A stretch of DNA of 35,553 nt, taken from NCBI GenBank assembly GCA_016839345.1, contig JAEOUL010000213.1, positions 1 through 35,553 on the forward strand, written 5' to 3'. The notes beneath the pieces were generated by a model. That model saw only the letters and a program-made list of their open reading frames with translations. It was not told the DNA's origin and made no database searches. Below, one piece after another: positions 15,502 to 23,296 of this stretch. A program made the position numbers and the translations under genes. The DNA comes from Candidatus Thorarchaeota archaeon. Its GTDB lineage: Archaea; Asgardarchaeota; Thorarchaeia; Thorarchaeales; Thorarchaeaceae. Every line of letters starts with the position of its first letter. Position 1 is the first letter of the stretch.

Positions 15502-17002
15502 TAGCCTAATGAATAGAATGAAGGAGTACTACCTGCTGGATAGTGCAACATCTCTTGTATATTGGGATATGGAAACCTACTTGCCTCCTAAAGGGATAAT
15601 GCTGAGAAGTGAGCAGCTCTCACAGCTTTACAAGATGCTCCACCGAATGGTAACGGAGCCTGAGATTGCAGATCTTCTCCAAAAAGTGGAGAGAGCATCA
15701 AAAGAATTGAATGAAGTTCAGAATCGCAATATATTCCTCGTACGCCGAGAATATGACATAAAAACAAAAATTCCAGAGAAGCTTGTTGCACAGATAGCCA
15801 AACAACAAACCATTGCCATTGATGCCTGGAAGAAAGCAAAAGCTGCGAACGAATGGAAAATGTTTGAACCAGAGCTTCAAAAGATGGTAGATCTTTGCCG
15901 GGAGCGTTCTGAGATTGAAGCAAAGGTGAAAGGAATTCCAAATCACTATGACAACATGCTTGATGAATTCGAGAGGGGTTTGACATCTGACCAAGTCACG
16001 AAGGTCTTTAGTGAACTCAGAAACCGATTAGTTCCATTGACAAAGAAGTTTGCCGACGCTTCCAAATAACATGAAACTTCTTTCTTGAACAGAAGAGTAC
16101 CAATTGATGTTCAGCGAAAAATAGCCGTGAATCTGTCAGATCTTATGGGATATGATACTGTTTCAGAACAAGCTGGAGGACGTATTGACGAAGTAGAACA
16201 TCCCTTCACGATTGGCTACTATGATGATGTAAGAATCACTGTCAATTATCATGAAAATGATGTTTTCTCTGCAATCTATACTATTTTACACGAAGGTGGT
16301 CATGCTTTATACGAACAGAATCTGAACCCTGATTGGAAGTATACCCCAGTAGGTAAAATTGCATCATACGGAATTCATGAATCTCAATCACGATTCATTG
16401 AGAACATAATTGGCCGGTCTCCTGAATTTCTAAGATTCTATCTTCCAAGGCTCAACAAACTCACTGGAGGAGTTTTCACAGATATTGATGAAATCACATT
16501 CATCAAAGCTATGAATTCTGTTGAGCCTTCCTTGATACGAATTGATGCTGATGAGGTGACTTATTCACTACACGTCATTATTAGATATGAGATTGAGCAA
16601 GAACTCTTTTCTGATTCGATTGCAGTTTCTGAACTTCCACAAATCTGGAATGAAAAGTATGAAAAATATCTTGGATTGGTTGTACCTAATGACACCAAAG
16701 GTGTTTTGCAAGACACTCATTGGGCTAGTGGCTATTACTGTTACTTCCCGAGTTATGCTCTGGGAAATATTTACGATGGAATGTTTCTTGAGAAGATAAA
16801 CAAGGAAATACCTGACTGGCATAATGAAACAGAGAAGGGAAACATTCCACCATCAATTGATTGGATGGCAAAGAAAGTTCACAGTCTTTCTGCTCTCTAC
16901 GATCCTGCAGAATTGATGAAAAGAGTGACTGGAAGTAAACTCACGGCAGCGCCATTTCTAAATTACATTGAGAAGAAATATTCAACCATCTTTGGAATCT
17001 AG
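15488..17002 (+). pseudogene. M32 carboxypeptidase (Taq type), interrupted by one in-frame TAA
   Basis: Two open stretches, 15488-16066 and 16070-17002, are in the same frame and separated by a single TAA at 16067-16069 (codon 194). Translated through, the protein is 504 residues and aligns without gaps to the neighbour at 17086 from residue 1 to the zinc site, which is His268 in both; the neighbour has Asp (GAT) at codon 194. All family motifs survive: HEGGH (268-272), ESQSRFIENIIGRS, ADEVTYSLHVIIR and LQDTHW. So this is a recently stopped gene, a sequencing error, or a two-piece product restarting at TTG 16085. It overlaps the EamA gene by 14 bases. M32 enzymes are cytosolic metal-dependent carboxypeptidases. 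Confidence 0.85.
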
Positions 17003-17085
17003 GCGTCTAAGGGTGTCCCACAAGAGTCATAATATAGTCTGGTAATTGGAATTAGTGTGCAGGATGACTATTGGGGACCGTAAAC

Positions 17086-18597
17086 ATGGAGTCATTCATA
17101 AGACTTCAAGAGAGGATTAGAGAACTGTATCAAATAGGTACTGCGGTATCAATCATCCGTTGGGACCTTCAGACGTATATGCCACCTCGAGGATTGAAAC
17201 AACGGTCTGACCAACTCGCACTTCTTAGTAAGATAACACACAGATTAGCTACGGATATCGAAACAATCTCTCTTGTGGAAAAACTTGAAGCGGATAAAAG
17301 TAAACTAAACCCAGACCAGAAACGTGAACTTCAACTAATTAGAAGAGACTTGAACAAAATTCTCCTTATTCCGGAAGATGTAATCGCCGCAGAGATCAAG
17401 CAACAGGCTGTGGCTACCAGATCGTGGAATCGAGCGAAAGGCACAAACAACTGGAATTTATTCGAATCGGATCTCACAACTCTATTGGATATCTCGAAAA
17501 AGAAAGGAGAGTTCATGATGGAGGGAACAGGAGCCTGTTCACCTTATGATGCACTAATGAATGCATATGAACCTCGGATGACATCTGTAAAATTAACCAA
17601 AATTTTTAGGAACCTGAGAAAACACCTAGTACCTCTAGTTGAAACATATACTGAATTATGTAGTGATGTTCGTTTAGATTTTCTCGAAAGAAGAATTCTC
17701 ATTGAAACGCAACGAAAACTAACGACAGATTTGGCAAGTTATGTGGGGTTTGATACCACCTCTAATAATGCAGGTGGGCGTATTGATGAAGCTGAGCATC
17801 CTTTTACAACTGGCTACTATGATGACGTACGAATGACTGTTCATTACATTGAAAATCAAGTATTTCGAGCAGTATTTAGTACACTACATGAGGTTGGACA
17901 CTCACTTTATCGACAAAATCTCAATCCTGATTGGAAATGGATGGTTCTAGGTGAGATTTGTAGCTCTGGTATAAGTGAATCACAAAGCAGGTTTGTCGAA
18001 AACATAATTGGTAGGTCTCAAGAATTCTGGAAAGGCTATTTGCCAAAATTCCATAAACTCACTAATAACGAGTTTAATGATATTGCATTTGATGAGTTCG
18101 TGAAAGCCATCAATATTGTAAGACCTTCAAAGTTCAGAGGAACAGCTGATGAAATGACTTACGCATTACACATTATCATCCGATTTGAGATTGAGCAGGA
18201 TCTATTTGAAGACAAACTATCAGTATCAGAAATACCAGCAGTTTGGAATGAGAAATATAATGAATATCTCGGTGTCACAGTGGAAACAGACAAAGAGGGA
18301 GCTCTTCAGGATACCCACTGGGCTTGGGGTATGTGGGGGTATTTCCCGACTTACTGCCTTGGGAATCTCTATAGCGCAATGATTGTTGAAAAGTTAAACC
18401 AAGACCTCCCTGGTTGGAAGAATGACCTAGCTGAGGGCAATCTATCTATTCCAATTGATTGGCTAGCTGAAAATGTTCATAGAATATCCAATCGATATGA
18501 CCCTTCAGAACTGATTGAAAGGATAACAGGAAAATCCCTGACAGCAAAACCATTCATCAAATATCTTAAGGGAAAGTATTCAACTCTGTATAACTGA
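17086..18597 (+). CDS. M32 family metallocarboxypeptidase (Taq type)
   Basis: A 503-residue intact carboxypeptidase Taq family enzyme. Zinc ligands are in TLHEVGHSLYRQ (His268, Glu269, His272), with the third ligand in GISESQSRFVENIIGRS; ADEMTYALHIIIRFEIE and LQDTHWAWGMWGYFPTY are further family marks. It removes C-terminal amino acids one at a time, with broad specificity, inside the cell. ATG 17086 is favoured over TTG 17071 because it aligns with the start of the tandem copy. It lies 83 bases after the interrupted copy and is its diverged paralogue, not a fresh duplicate, since many positions differ. If the first copy is really dead, this gene carries the activity. Confidence 0.94.
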   Translation: MESFIRLQERIRELYQIGTAVSIIRWDLQTYMPPRGLKQRSDQLALLSKITHRLATDIETISLVEKLEADKSKLNPDQKRELQLIRRDLNKILLIPEDVIAAEIKQQAVATRSWNRAKGTNNWNLFESDLTTLLDISKKKGEFMMEGTGACSPYDALMNAYEPRMTSVKLTKIFRNLRKHLVPLVETYTELCSDVRLDFLERRILIETQRKLTTDLASYVGFDTTSNNAGGRIDEAEHPFTTGYYDDVRMTVHYIENQVFRAVFSTLHEVGHSLYRQNLNPDWKWMVLGEICSSGISESQSRFVENIIGRSQEFWKGYLPKFHKLTNNEFNDIAFDEFVKAINIVRPSKFRGTADEMTYALHIIIRFEIEQDLFEDKLSVSEIPAVWNEKYNEYLGVTVETDKEGALQDTHWAWGMWGYFPTYCLGNLYSAMIVEKLNQDLPGWKNDLAEGNLSIPIDWLAENVHRISNRYDPSELIERITGKSLTAKPFIKYLKGKYSTLYN

Positions 18598-18622
18598 TTA
18601 ACAAGCTAGTGATGAATGTTCA

Positions 18623-19504
18623 ATGCTAAAGTATGACGGAAGTATTTGGAGACCACCGAGTGAGGCTCGAAGTTTAATACTACAAGCAACTGTTGGATGC
18701 TCTCACAATGCCTGCATTTTTTGTGTTTCATATATGCAGAAAAAATATAGAGTTCGTGGTGCGATAGGTGTTCAGTCTGATTTAGACTCACTTCCTCAAG
18801 GTTTCAAAAGAGGCGTTCGTCGTGTTTTCTTGGCTGATGGAAATGCACTAGCTATGTCAACCGATGAACTCATTGAAACCCTAGATGTCTTACAACCAGA
18901 GTTACCCTGCTTAGAACGGGTGGGCGTCTATGGTTATGCAAAGGACGTTCGTGAGAAGAGTGTCGATGATTTGAGAAGAATCAAGAAAGCAGGTCTCGGT
19001 ATCGTTTACTTGGGACTGGAAACTGGTGATGATAGTTTACTTCGATGGTCGAGAAAAGGTGTGGATTCTGAAGAGAATATCAGAGCGTGCAAAAAAATCC
19101 GTGACGCAGGAATTCCCCTATCACTCACAATCATTCTTGGTCTTGGAGGAATAGAGCAATCCGAACGACACGCTCAAGCCACCGCAGAGGTCCTCAACAA
19201 GATTGACCCGGAATATGTTGGCGCTCTTACACTAATGACCCCTCCAGGCACAAAGATTAGTGAGATGATTCAAAACAAAGAGTTTGAACCTATGGATCCA
19301 TGGGATATTCTGATTGAACTAAAAATCCTTATCGAAGGTCTCGAACTCACTAACTGTGTATTCCGGACAAATCACGCTTCAAATTATTTGCCAATTCGAG
19401 GCACATTGAACGCTGATAAAGAATCAATTCTCAAAGTGCTTTCTGATACAATCAGTATGGGTGATTCCAGTAAACTACGACCGGGATATTTACGTGGACT
19501 CTGA
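18623..19504 (+). CDS. Radical SAM protein (C-x4-C-x2-C type)
   Basis: A 293-residue radical SAM enzyme. The cluster motif GCSHNACIFC has the spacing C-x4-C-x2-C, as in the 'GCSxNxCxFCxMY' group, rather than the usual C-x3-C-x2-C. The barrel continues with RRVFLADGNALAM (a DGDAL-like motif typical of this group), ERVGVYGYAKD, GLGIVYLGLETGDD and PLSLTIILGLGG. It would bind a 4Fe-4S cluster and SAM and generate a 5'-deoxyadenosyl radical. No accessory cluster domain is present and the substrate is unknown. The gene follows the M32 genes by 25 bases and may be in the same transcript, with a stem-loop after it. Confidence 0.87.
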   Translation: MLKYDGSIWRPPSEARSLILQATVGCSHNACIFCVSYMQKKYRVRGAIGVQSDLDSLPQGFKRGVRRVFLADGNALAMSTDELIETLDVLQPELPCLERVGVYGYAKDVREKSVDDLRRIKKAGLGIVYLGLETGDDSLLRWSRKGVDSEENIRACKKIRDAGIPLSLTIILGLGGIEQSERHAQATAEVLNKIDPEYVGALTLMTPPGTKISEMIQNKEFEPMDPWDILIELKILIEGLELTNCVFRTNHASNYLPIRGTLNADKESILKVLSDTISMGDSSKLRPGYLRGL

Positions 19505-19524
19505 ATCTGGGGGAGAATGGAAGA

Positions 19525-19557
19525 ACCTGAGTGGGAATAATACCACTCAAGTTAGGT
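19525..19557. terminator. Stem-loop between convergent radical SAM and DsrH genes
   Basis: ACCT+GAGTGG (19525-19534) pairs with CCACTC (19543-19548) and AGGT (19554-19557), with a small bulge. A second hairpin, ATCAATG/CATTGAT (19573-19594), touches the DsrH stop codon. Together they probably end the two convergent transcripts, though no long T run is present. Confidence 0.4.
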
Positions 19558-19593
19558 ATAGAATGTGACTCTATCAATGAATTATTCCATTGA

Positions 19594-19893
19594 TCAAAGA
19601 GAGATTATCTTATCATATTTCTCCATTAGGAGATCCACCATCTCGGGATATTCAATTTGATTCACATCAACCACTAGGCGGTTACCAATCCCTCTTTCTT
19701 CTATATGATGCTTTGAAGCATGAACCTTGATCTCGAGGTCTGATAGCTCAATTGCATGAGGGCAACCCTTGTCAGCCAGATATACTCCATCTTGAACAAG
19801 GAGAAGATCTGTTTCGATATCCTGTGTCCGAAGTGCATCTACAACTTCCCTAACACTTGTGCACTGATTCGAGAGCCAAATTAGATATTTCAT
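19594..19893 (-). CDS. dsrH: DsrH/TusB-family sulfur-relay subunit
   Basis: A 99-residue protein, last gene of a three-gene minus-strand operon. It has the small DsrEFH fold: KYLIWLSNQ strand, an ETDLLLVQDGVYLA segment characteristic of the family, and a final YDKIISL strand. Cysteines are at residues 11 and 44 (GCPHA). In Allochromatium DsrEFH and E. coli TusBCD the heterohexamer passes a persulfide to DsrC/TusE. An AGGAGG Shine-Dalgarno is well placed before the ATG. No DsrC/TusE gene or DsrAB is in the window, so the acceptor here is unknown. Confidence 0.82.
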   Translation of the reverse strand: MKYLIWLSNQCTSVREVVDALRTQDIETDLLLVQDGVYLADKGCPHAIELSDLEIKVHASKHHIEERGIGNRLVVDVNQIEYPEMVDLLMEKYDKIISL

Positions 19894-19904
19894 TTAATTT
19901 CCTC

Positions 19905-20255
19905 CTAGAAAGTTACAATAACATCATTTTCGATGATTGCCTTCGCAACATCTTCCTCGTTCAGAATTTCCACATTCTCAAAGAGCTCATCTGGAGAAAT
20001 GTTTCGCTCATCAATTGATTTCTTACTCACACATATTCGACCATCAAAGCTCTCATAGGTTGACTTGAACATCCGAATATGCACAATATCTTGGTCCTTC
20101 ATTAGACCATAGACTCCATCACCAATGAAAAGTAGTTGAGGTTCATGATCCATTCCAAACATTCCTACTGCAGCACGCCAACCTTCAGCTGCCATAATTT
20201 TCCCGAATGGTCTACTCTTGACAAGAACTAATACTGGTCTTTCTGTAAACTCCAT
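19905..20255 (-). CDS. dsrF: DsrF/TusC-family sulfur-relay subunit
   Basis: A 116-residue middle gene of the DsrEFH operon. It shows VLVLVKSRPFGKIMAAEGW near the start, the common DsrE-like helix, and PQLLFIGDGVYGLMK, the TusC/DsrF-type strand. Its own cysteine (Cys in GRICVSKK) is not at the catalytic position, in line with the structural role of TusC. ATG 20253-20255 is preferred to the GTG three codons upstream because AGGAG sits 8 bases before it. It starts 12 bases after the DsrE stop and ends 11 bases before DsrH, so the three are clearly co-translated. Confidence 0.82.
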   Translation of the reverse strand: MEFTERPVLVLVKSRPFGKIMAAEGWRAAVGMFGMDHEPQLLFIGDGVYGLMKDQDIVHIRMFKSTYESFDGRICVSKKSIDERNISPDELFENVEILNEEDVAKAIIENDVIVTF

Positions 20256-20266
20256 AACAATCACTC

Positions 20267-20632
20267 CTAAATTGTAAAGGTAACGAATCTATCAACCTCT
20301 CCAATTATCTCAGCGAATTCTGTCAAACCAGATACTTCAACACCAGGAATAAAATCTGCACCTGACTGGTCATGACCCCTAGCTGAAGTGCAGAGCCCGC
20401 ATGCCTGAAATTCTACTCCTTCATCAGCAAGTTCTTGGAATTTTTCATTCATAGGTCTATCAGGATCAGGGTCCTGTTCTAGCTTGGCATTATTCACACC
20501 ATCTATAAATAGGAACACCTTAACACCATAGCCTTTCGCAAGTACGGCTTTACACAGGTCATATAATGTGTGACTGTTTTGAAATGTGTATGGTGATGTG
20601 TTCAATAGAATACCGAGAATCTTCTTCTCCAA
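20267..20632 (-). CDS. dsrE: DsrE/TusD-family sulfur-relay subunit
   Basis: A 121-residue first gene of the operon. The segment FQACGLCTSARGHDQS holds Cys78 and Cys81; Cys78 matches the position of the catalytic persulfide cysteine of TusD/DsrE. The N-terminal strand (KKILGILLNTSPYT), the helix with SHTLYDLCKAVLAKG and the KVFLFIDGVNNA strand are the family core. It should be the active subunit that carries sulfur during 2-thiouridine formation or sulfur oxidation/reduction. The start is TTG 20630-20632, with GGAG upstream. A divergent 222-base region separates it from the LRR gene and must hold both promoters. Confidence 0.85.
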   Translation of the reverse strand: MEKKILGILLNTSPYTFQNSHTLYDLCKAVLAKGYGVKVFLFIDGVNNAKLEQDPDPDRPMNEKFQELADEGVEFQACGLCTSARGHDQSGADFIPGVEVSGLTEFAEIIGEVDRFVTFTI

Positions 20633-20854
20633 CTATATTTCATCTCCATGATAGGGTGGTCGAGTCCGCAAAATTGACACTAAAAAAGCTAACTCAGTGA
20701 CGAAATTTGCATGTTCCAAAGTAGAATTTTCTAATTATGTGATTTATCTGGTGATTCTACTCTTCGAATAGCTATTCATGCCTTTCCGGCAACATTGAAT
20801 AGCACTATGTATCTATCATTTCCATCTATAAACAAATAGAGGAGAACAATCAAG

Positions 20855-21928
20855 GTGGAAGATTCGATTGTAAAATTCACAGATAAGGAAGGTCTTGAAA
20901 AAGAGATCGAGTTCGATTATGAAGAAGAGGAAACATTAGACCTATCAAAAAAGAAAATCGTTTCTGTAGATTTTGAATCAATAGTCAGAATCCCTGAAAT
21001 TTATGAGATAGATTTGGGAAGCAATGCTCTCGAAACAATCGATCTTTCACTTCTTGAGGGATATCCTACTTTGAAGAGATTTAGTCTCTTTAAGAATCAA
21101 CTTAAGAATATAGACTTGAAACCACTAGCAAAATGTCCCAACTTAGAGGAACTCAACCTAGGTACAAATCAGTTTGAATCATTTGATCTAACCCCTCTTG
21201 AATCTGCCAGCAATCTTAGAAGACTCAGACTCTTCAACAATAATCTTAGTTCGATAGATATCAGTCCATTGTCTAAATGCACTTCGCTAGAAACCTTGGA
21301 AATGGAAAATAATGAGTTAAGTTCTATTGACTTGACATCGCTATCGTCCTGTCCCAATCTTCTACAATTGAATTTGATGTACAACAATATTTCCGAGATT
21401 GATATTGAACCACTATCTAATTGTACCAAACTGAAATTCTTGTACCTACACCACAATCAGATCAAGAAAATTGATTTGACTCCTTTGGGCAATTGTTCGA
21501 ACTTCAGAATATTGAGGTTGGGTGGAAATCAGCTTGAAGAGATTAACTTGACTGGCCTTTCTACATGTCTAGAACTTCGAAGGCTGGGTTTGGCAATGAA
21601 TGCAATTTATAATTTGGATCTCAGCCCTCTAAAAAATGCAGAGAATCTCTCTAGTTTGGATATCGCAGGTAATCGCCTTAACAAATTAGATTTGACACCT
21701 CTTGAAAACTGTGAGGAACTCTCTGAGCTTTACCTCTTTAGTGACCATCCTGAAGAGAATGAATTCACTACTCTTGATATCTCTCCGTTGTTCAACTGCA
21801 TTGAACTTGAAGATTTTGGAGTAAGTCAAAATACTGAATTGAAAGCTGAAAAGAAATTGCAAGATGAAGATGACCTTCCACTGGCAATAGAAGAACTGAT
21901 TGAACAAGGGCGCATAAAATGGATTTGA
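20855..21928 (+). CDS. Cytosolic leucine-rich-repeat protein (24-residue repeats)
   Basis: A 357-residue protein without signal peptide or membrane segment. After an acidic N-terminal region (residues 1-45, with YEEEETLDL), about ten repeats of 24 residues begin at residues 49, 73, 97, 121, 145, 169, 193, 217, 241 and 265. The consensus is LxxLxLxxNxLxxIDLxPLxxCxN; the eleventh is stretched (289-318). It ends in an acidic helix (ELIEQGRIKWI). LRR solenoids bind other proteins; the 'IDLxPL' type of repeat occurs in bacteria, archaea and several Asgard genomes, but no partner is evident. The start is GTG 20855 with GAGGAG about 10 bases upstream. The regular 72-base repeat could recombine. Confidence 0.85.
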   Translation: MEDSIVKFTDKEGLEKEIEFDYEEEETLDLSKKKIVSVDFESIVRIPEIYEIDLGSNALETIDLSLLEGYPTLKRFSLFKNQLKNIDLKPLAKCPNLEELNLGTNQFESFDLTPLESASNLRRLRLFNNNLSSIDISPLSKCTSLETLEMENNELSSIDLTSLSSCPNLLQLNLMYNNISEIDIEPLSNCTKLKFLYLHHNQIKKIDLTPLGNCSNFRILRLGGNQLEEINLTGLSTCLELRRLGLAMNAIYNLDLSPLKNAENLSSLDIAGNRLNKLDLTPLENCEELSELYLFSDHPEENEFTTLDISPLFNCIELEDFGVSQNTELKAEKKLQDEDDLPLAIEELIEQGRIKWI

Positions 21929-21957
21929 GGCTCCCAAAGGCGCGCTTACATATTAGA

Positions 21958-21965
21958 TTTATATG
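21958..21965 (+). promoter_or_regulatory. TATA box
   Basis: TTTATATG at 21958-21965 lies about 50 bases before the ATG of the 78-residue gene and 30 bases after the LRR stop, so the small gene has its own promoter. Confidence 0.4.
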
Positions 21966-22015
21966 AAGGAAAATGTTAGCAATTCTGTTAGCGCCAACAA
22001 GACTGAGGATTTGCA

Positions 22016-22252
22016 ATGTCAACGAGGGAGCAAGAACTCGCAAAAATTGCGAAAATGTATACAAAATACCTCAATGGACCTCTCGGGAGTGGTGTGATGG
22101 ACCATTTGGAGGAGGGTGAGAGTTTTACCATCAGATCACAAGATGAGATACTTGAGATTTTCAAACGTCAAGGGAAAGCAGTTGTCAAAATTCTTGATTC
22201 TTCCACAAAAATAAAACAGAATGAAAAAGACCTTCTTCAGGATATTCATTGA
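22016..22252 (+). CDS. 78-residue soluble protein, unknown
   Basis: I do not recognise a family. The product is charged and helix-rich, with no cysteines or membrane segment: a helix from about residues 3-20 (starts MSTREQELAKIAKMYTKYLN), a glycine turn PLGSG, then EEGESFTIRSQDEILEIFKRQG and a final helix. GAGG lies 6 bases before the ATG and a TATA-like box precedes it. A second TATA-like box for the next gene follows its stop. It could be a small regulator or partner of the disulfide oxidoreductase next door, but only position supports this. Confidence 0.5.
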   Translation: MSTREQELAKIAKMYTKYLNGPLGSGVMDHLEEGESFTIRSQDEILEIFKRQGKAVVKILDSSTKIKQNEKDLLQDIH

Positions 22253-22254
22253 GT

Positions 22255-22263
22255 CTTTATACC
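22255..22263 (+). promoter_or_regulatory. TATA box of the disulfide oxidoreductase gene
   Basis: CTTTATACC at 22255-22263 fits the archaeal TATA pattern and is 57-65 bases before the ATG at 22320. Confidence 0.4.
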
Positions 22264-22319
22264 TAATCAAAGCGAATATAACAGCTTTTTGCAGAATTGA
22301 AAATTAGGATGTGTAAGAG

Positions 22320-22967
22320 ATGGTAGTTGAAATAGATGAGGCCACACGAGAACAAGTTCAAGAAATGTTCTCTGAGATGGTGGATGATGTTACAATTCAT
22401 CTATTCATTAAGGACCATGACTGCCTTTACTGCAACGATGTCAAAGATATGGTTGAACAGGTTGCGGAGCTTTCAAACAAGGTTACAGTGAATGAGCATA
22501 AAGGATCACTTGATGAAAAGGATGCTAAAGAAATGGGTGTTGAACACACTCCAGCAATTGTATTGCATGGGAAGAAACCATACAACGTGAAATTCTATGG
22601 AATTCCCGCAGGACATGAGTTTGGAGCTCTGATTGGTTCAATCATCGACGTGTCTACTGGGACAGCTCCTCTACCGACTGATGTGATTGAAGACATTGCG
22701 TCAATTGAAAAGCCAATTAACATCAAGGTCTTTGTTACTCCTCAATGTCCATATTGTCCTAACATGACTCGATTGGCTCATCAAGCTGCAATTATTAATC
22801 CCTTGATTTCAGCTGAAATGATTGAGTCTTTAGAATTTCAAGAAGAAACTGCAAAGTATGGTGTCTACGGAGTTCCCAAGACAATTTTGAATGAAACTGT
22901 TACCATAGAGGGACTCTCGCCAATTGAAATGTTCGTTGAGAAGTTATTCGATGCTGAGGGCAAATAA
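22320..22967 (+). CDS. Protein disulfide oxidoreductase (PDO), tandem thioredoxin folds
   Basis: A 215-residue protein with two thioredoxin-fold units, each with its own dithiol: CLYC (Cys35/Cys38) in the first and CPYC (Cys143/Cys146) in the second, with cis-prolines in HTPAIVL and VPKTIL. This is the architecture and size (about 215-230) of archaeal PDO/glutaredoxin-like proteins, which make, break and rearrange disulfides in the cytosol and are reduced by thioredoxin reductase. A thioredoxin reductase and a glutaredoxin-like gene lie on the other strand within 1-2 kb, so the three could form one electron-transfer chain. It starts at ATG 22320; GTG 22311 is out because a stop follows. Confidence 0.92.
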   Translation: MVVEIDEATREQVQEMFSEMVDDVTIHLFIKDHDCLYCNDVKDMVEQVAELSNKVTVNEHKGSLDEKDAKEMGVEHTPAIVLHGKKPYNVKFYGIPAGHEFGALIGSIIDVSTGTAPLPTDVIEDIASIEKPINIKVFVTPQCPYCPNMTRLAHQAAIINPLISAEMIESLEFQEETAKYGVYGVPKTILNETVTIEGLSPIEMFVEKLFDAEGK

Positions 22968-23009
22968 CTATTCAAAAAGGAATTAAAGGCGAGATAGGTT
23001 TCTTGATTT

Positions 23010-23294
23010 ATGGAAACCCAATCCTTTGTCATCATGCTTCGGCCTGCCAATGATTATGGAAGCCCTGAAACAGAAGAACGAGTTTCTGAGCACTTCAAAT
23101 ATCTACAAAAACTGCAGAAAGAAGGACTATTGACTATGGCTGGTCGATTCTCTGAAGTACTCATAGGTTTAGTAATGATTGAAGCTTCTACTAAAGAGGA
23201 AGCGATGGAGATAATGAATAATGATCCTGCAGTAAAATCAGGAATCTTTCATGCCGAGCTTTATCCATGGCGTATTGCATTGAAATCGGGGTAA
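23010..23294 (+). CDS. YciI-like protein
   Basis: A 94-residue YCII-related (dimeric alpha-beta barrel) protein. The pattern is SFVIMLRPANDYG, a helix HFKYLQKLQKEGLL, then the MAGRFSEV turn, the LVMIEASTKEEAMEIMNNDPAV segment and a closing strand with YPWRIA. These match YciI and related small enzymes; some relatives are dehalogenases or muconolactone-isomerase-like. The catalytic His-Asp pair of YciI is not obvious, so enzymatic function is open. It lies 42 bases after PDO on the same strand and converges on the thioredoxin reductase with only two bases between. Confidence 0.8.
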   Translation: METQSFVIMLRPANDYGSPETEERVSEHFKYLQKLQKEGLLTMAGRFSEVLIGLVMIEASTKEEAMEIMNNDPAVKSGIFHAELYPWRIALKSG

Positions 23295-23296
23295 AG

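Noticed and set aside
16067..16069. Stop-codon recoding, such as pyrrolysine insertion, to explain the interrupted M32 gene.
   Set aside because: The stop is TAA, whereas pyrrolysine uses TAG, and the paralogue has an ordinary Asp at that codon.
20855..21928. A CRISPR array or tandem DNA repeat, from the regular spacing of similar segments.
   Set aside because: The period is 72 bases with continuous reading frame and protein-level LRR consensus; the DNA itself is not repeated exactly.
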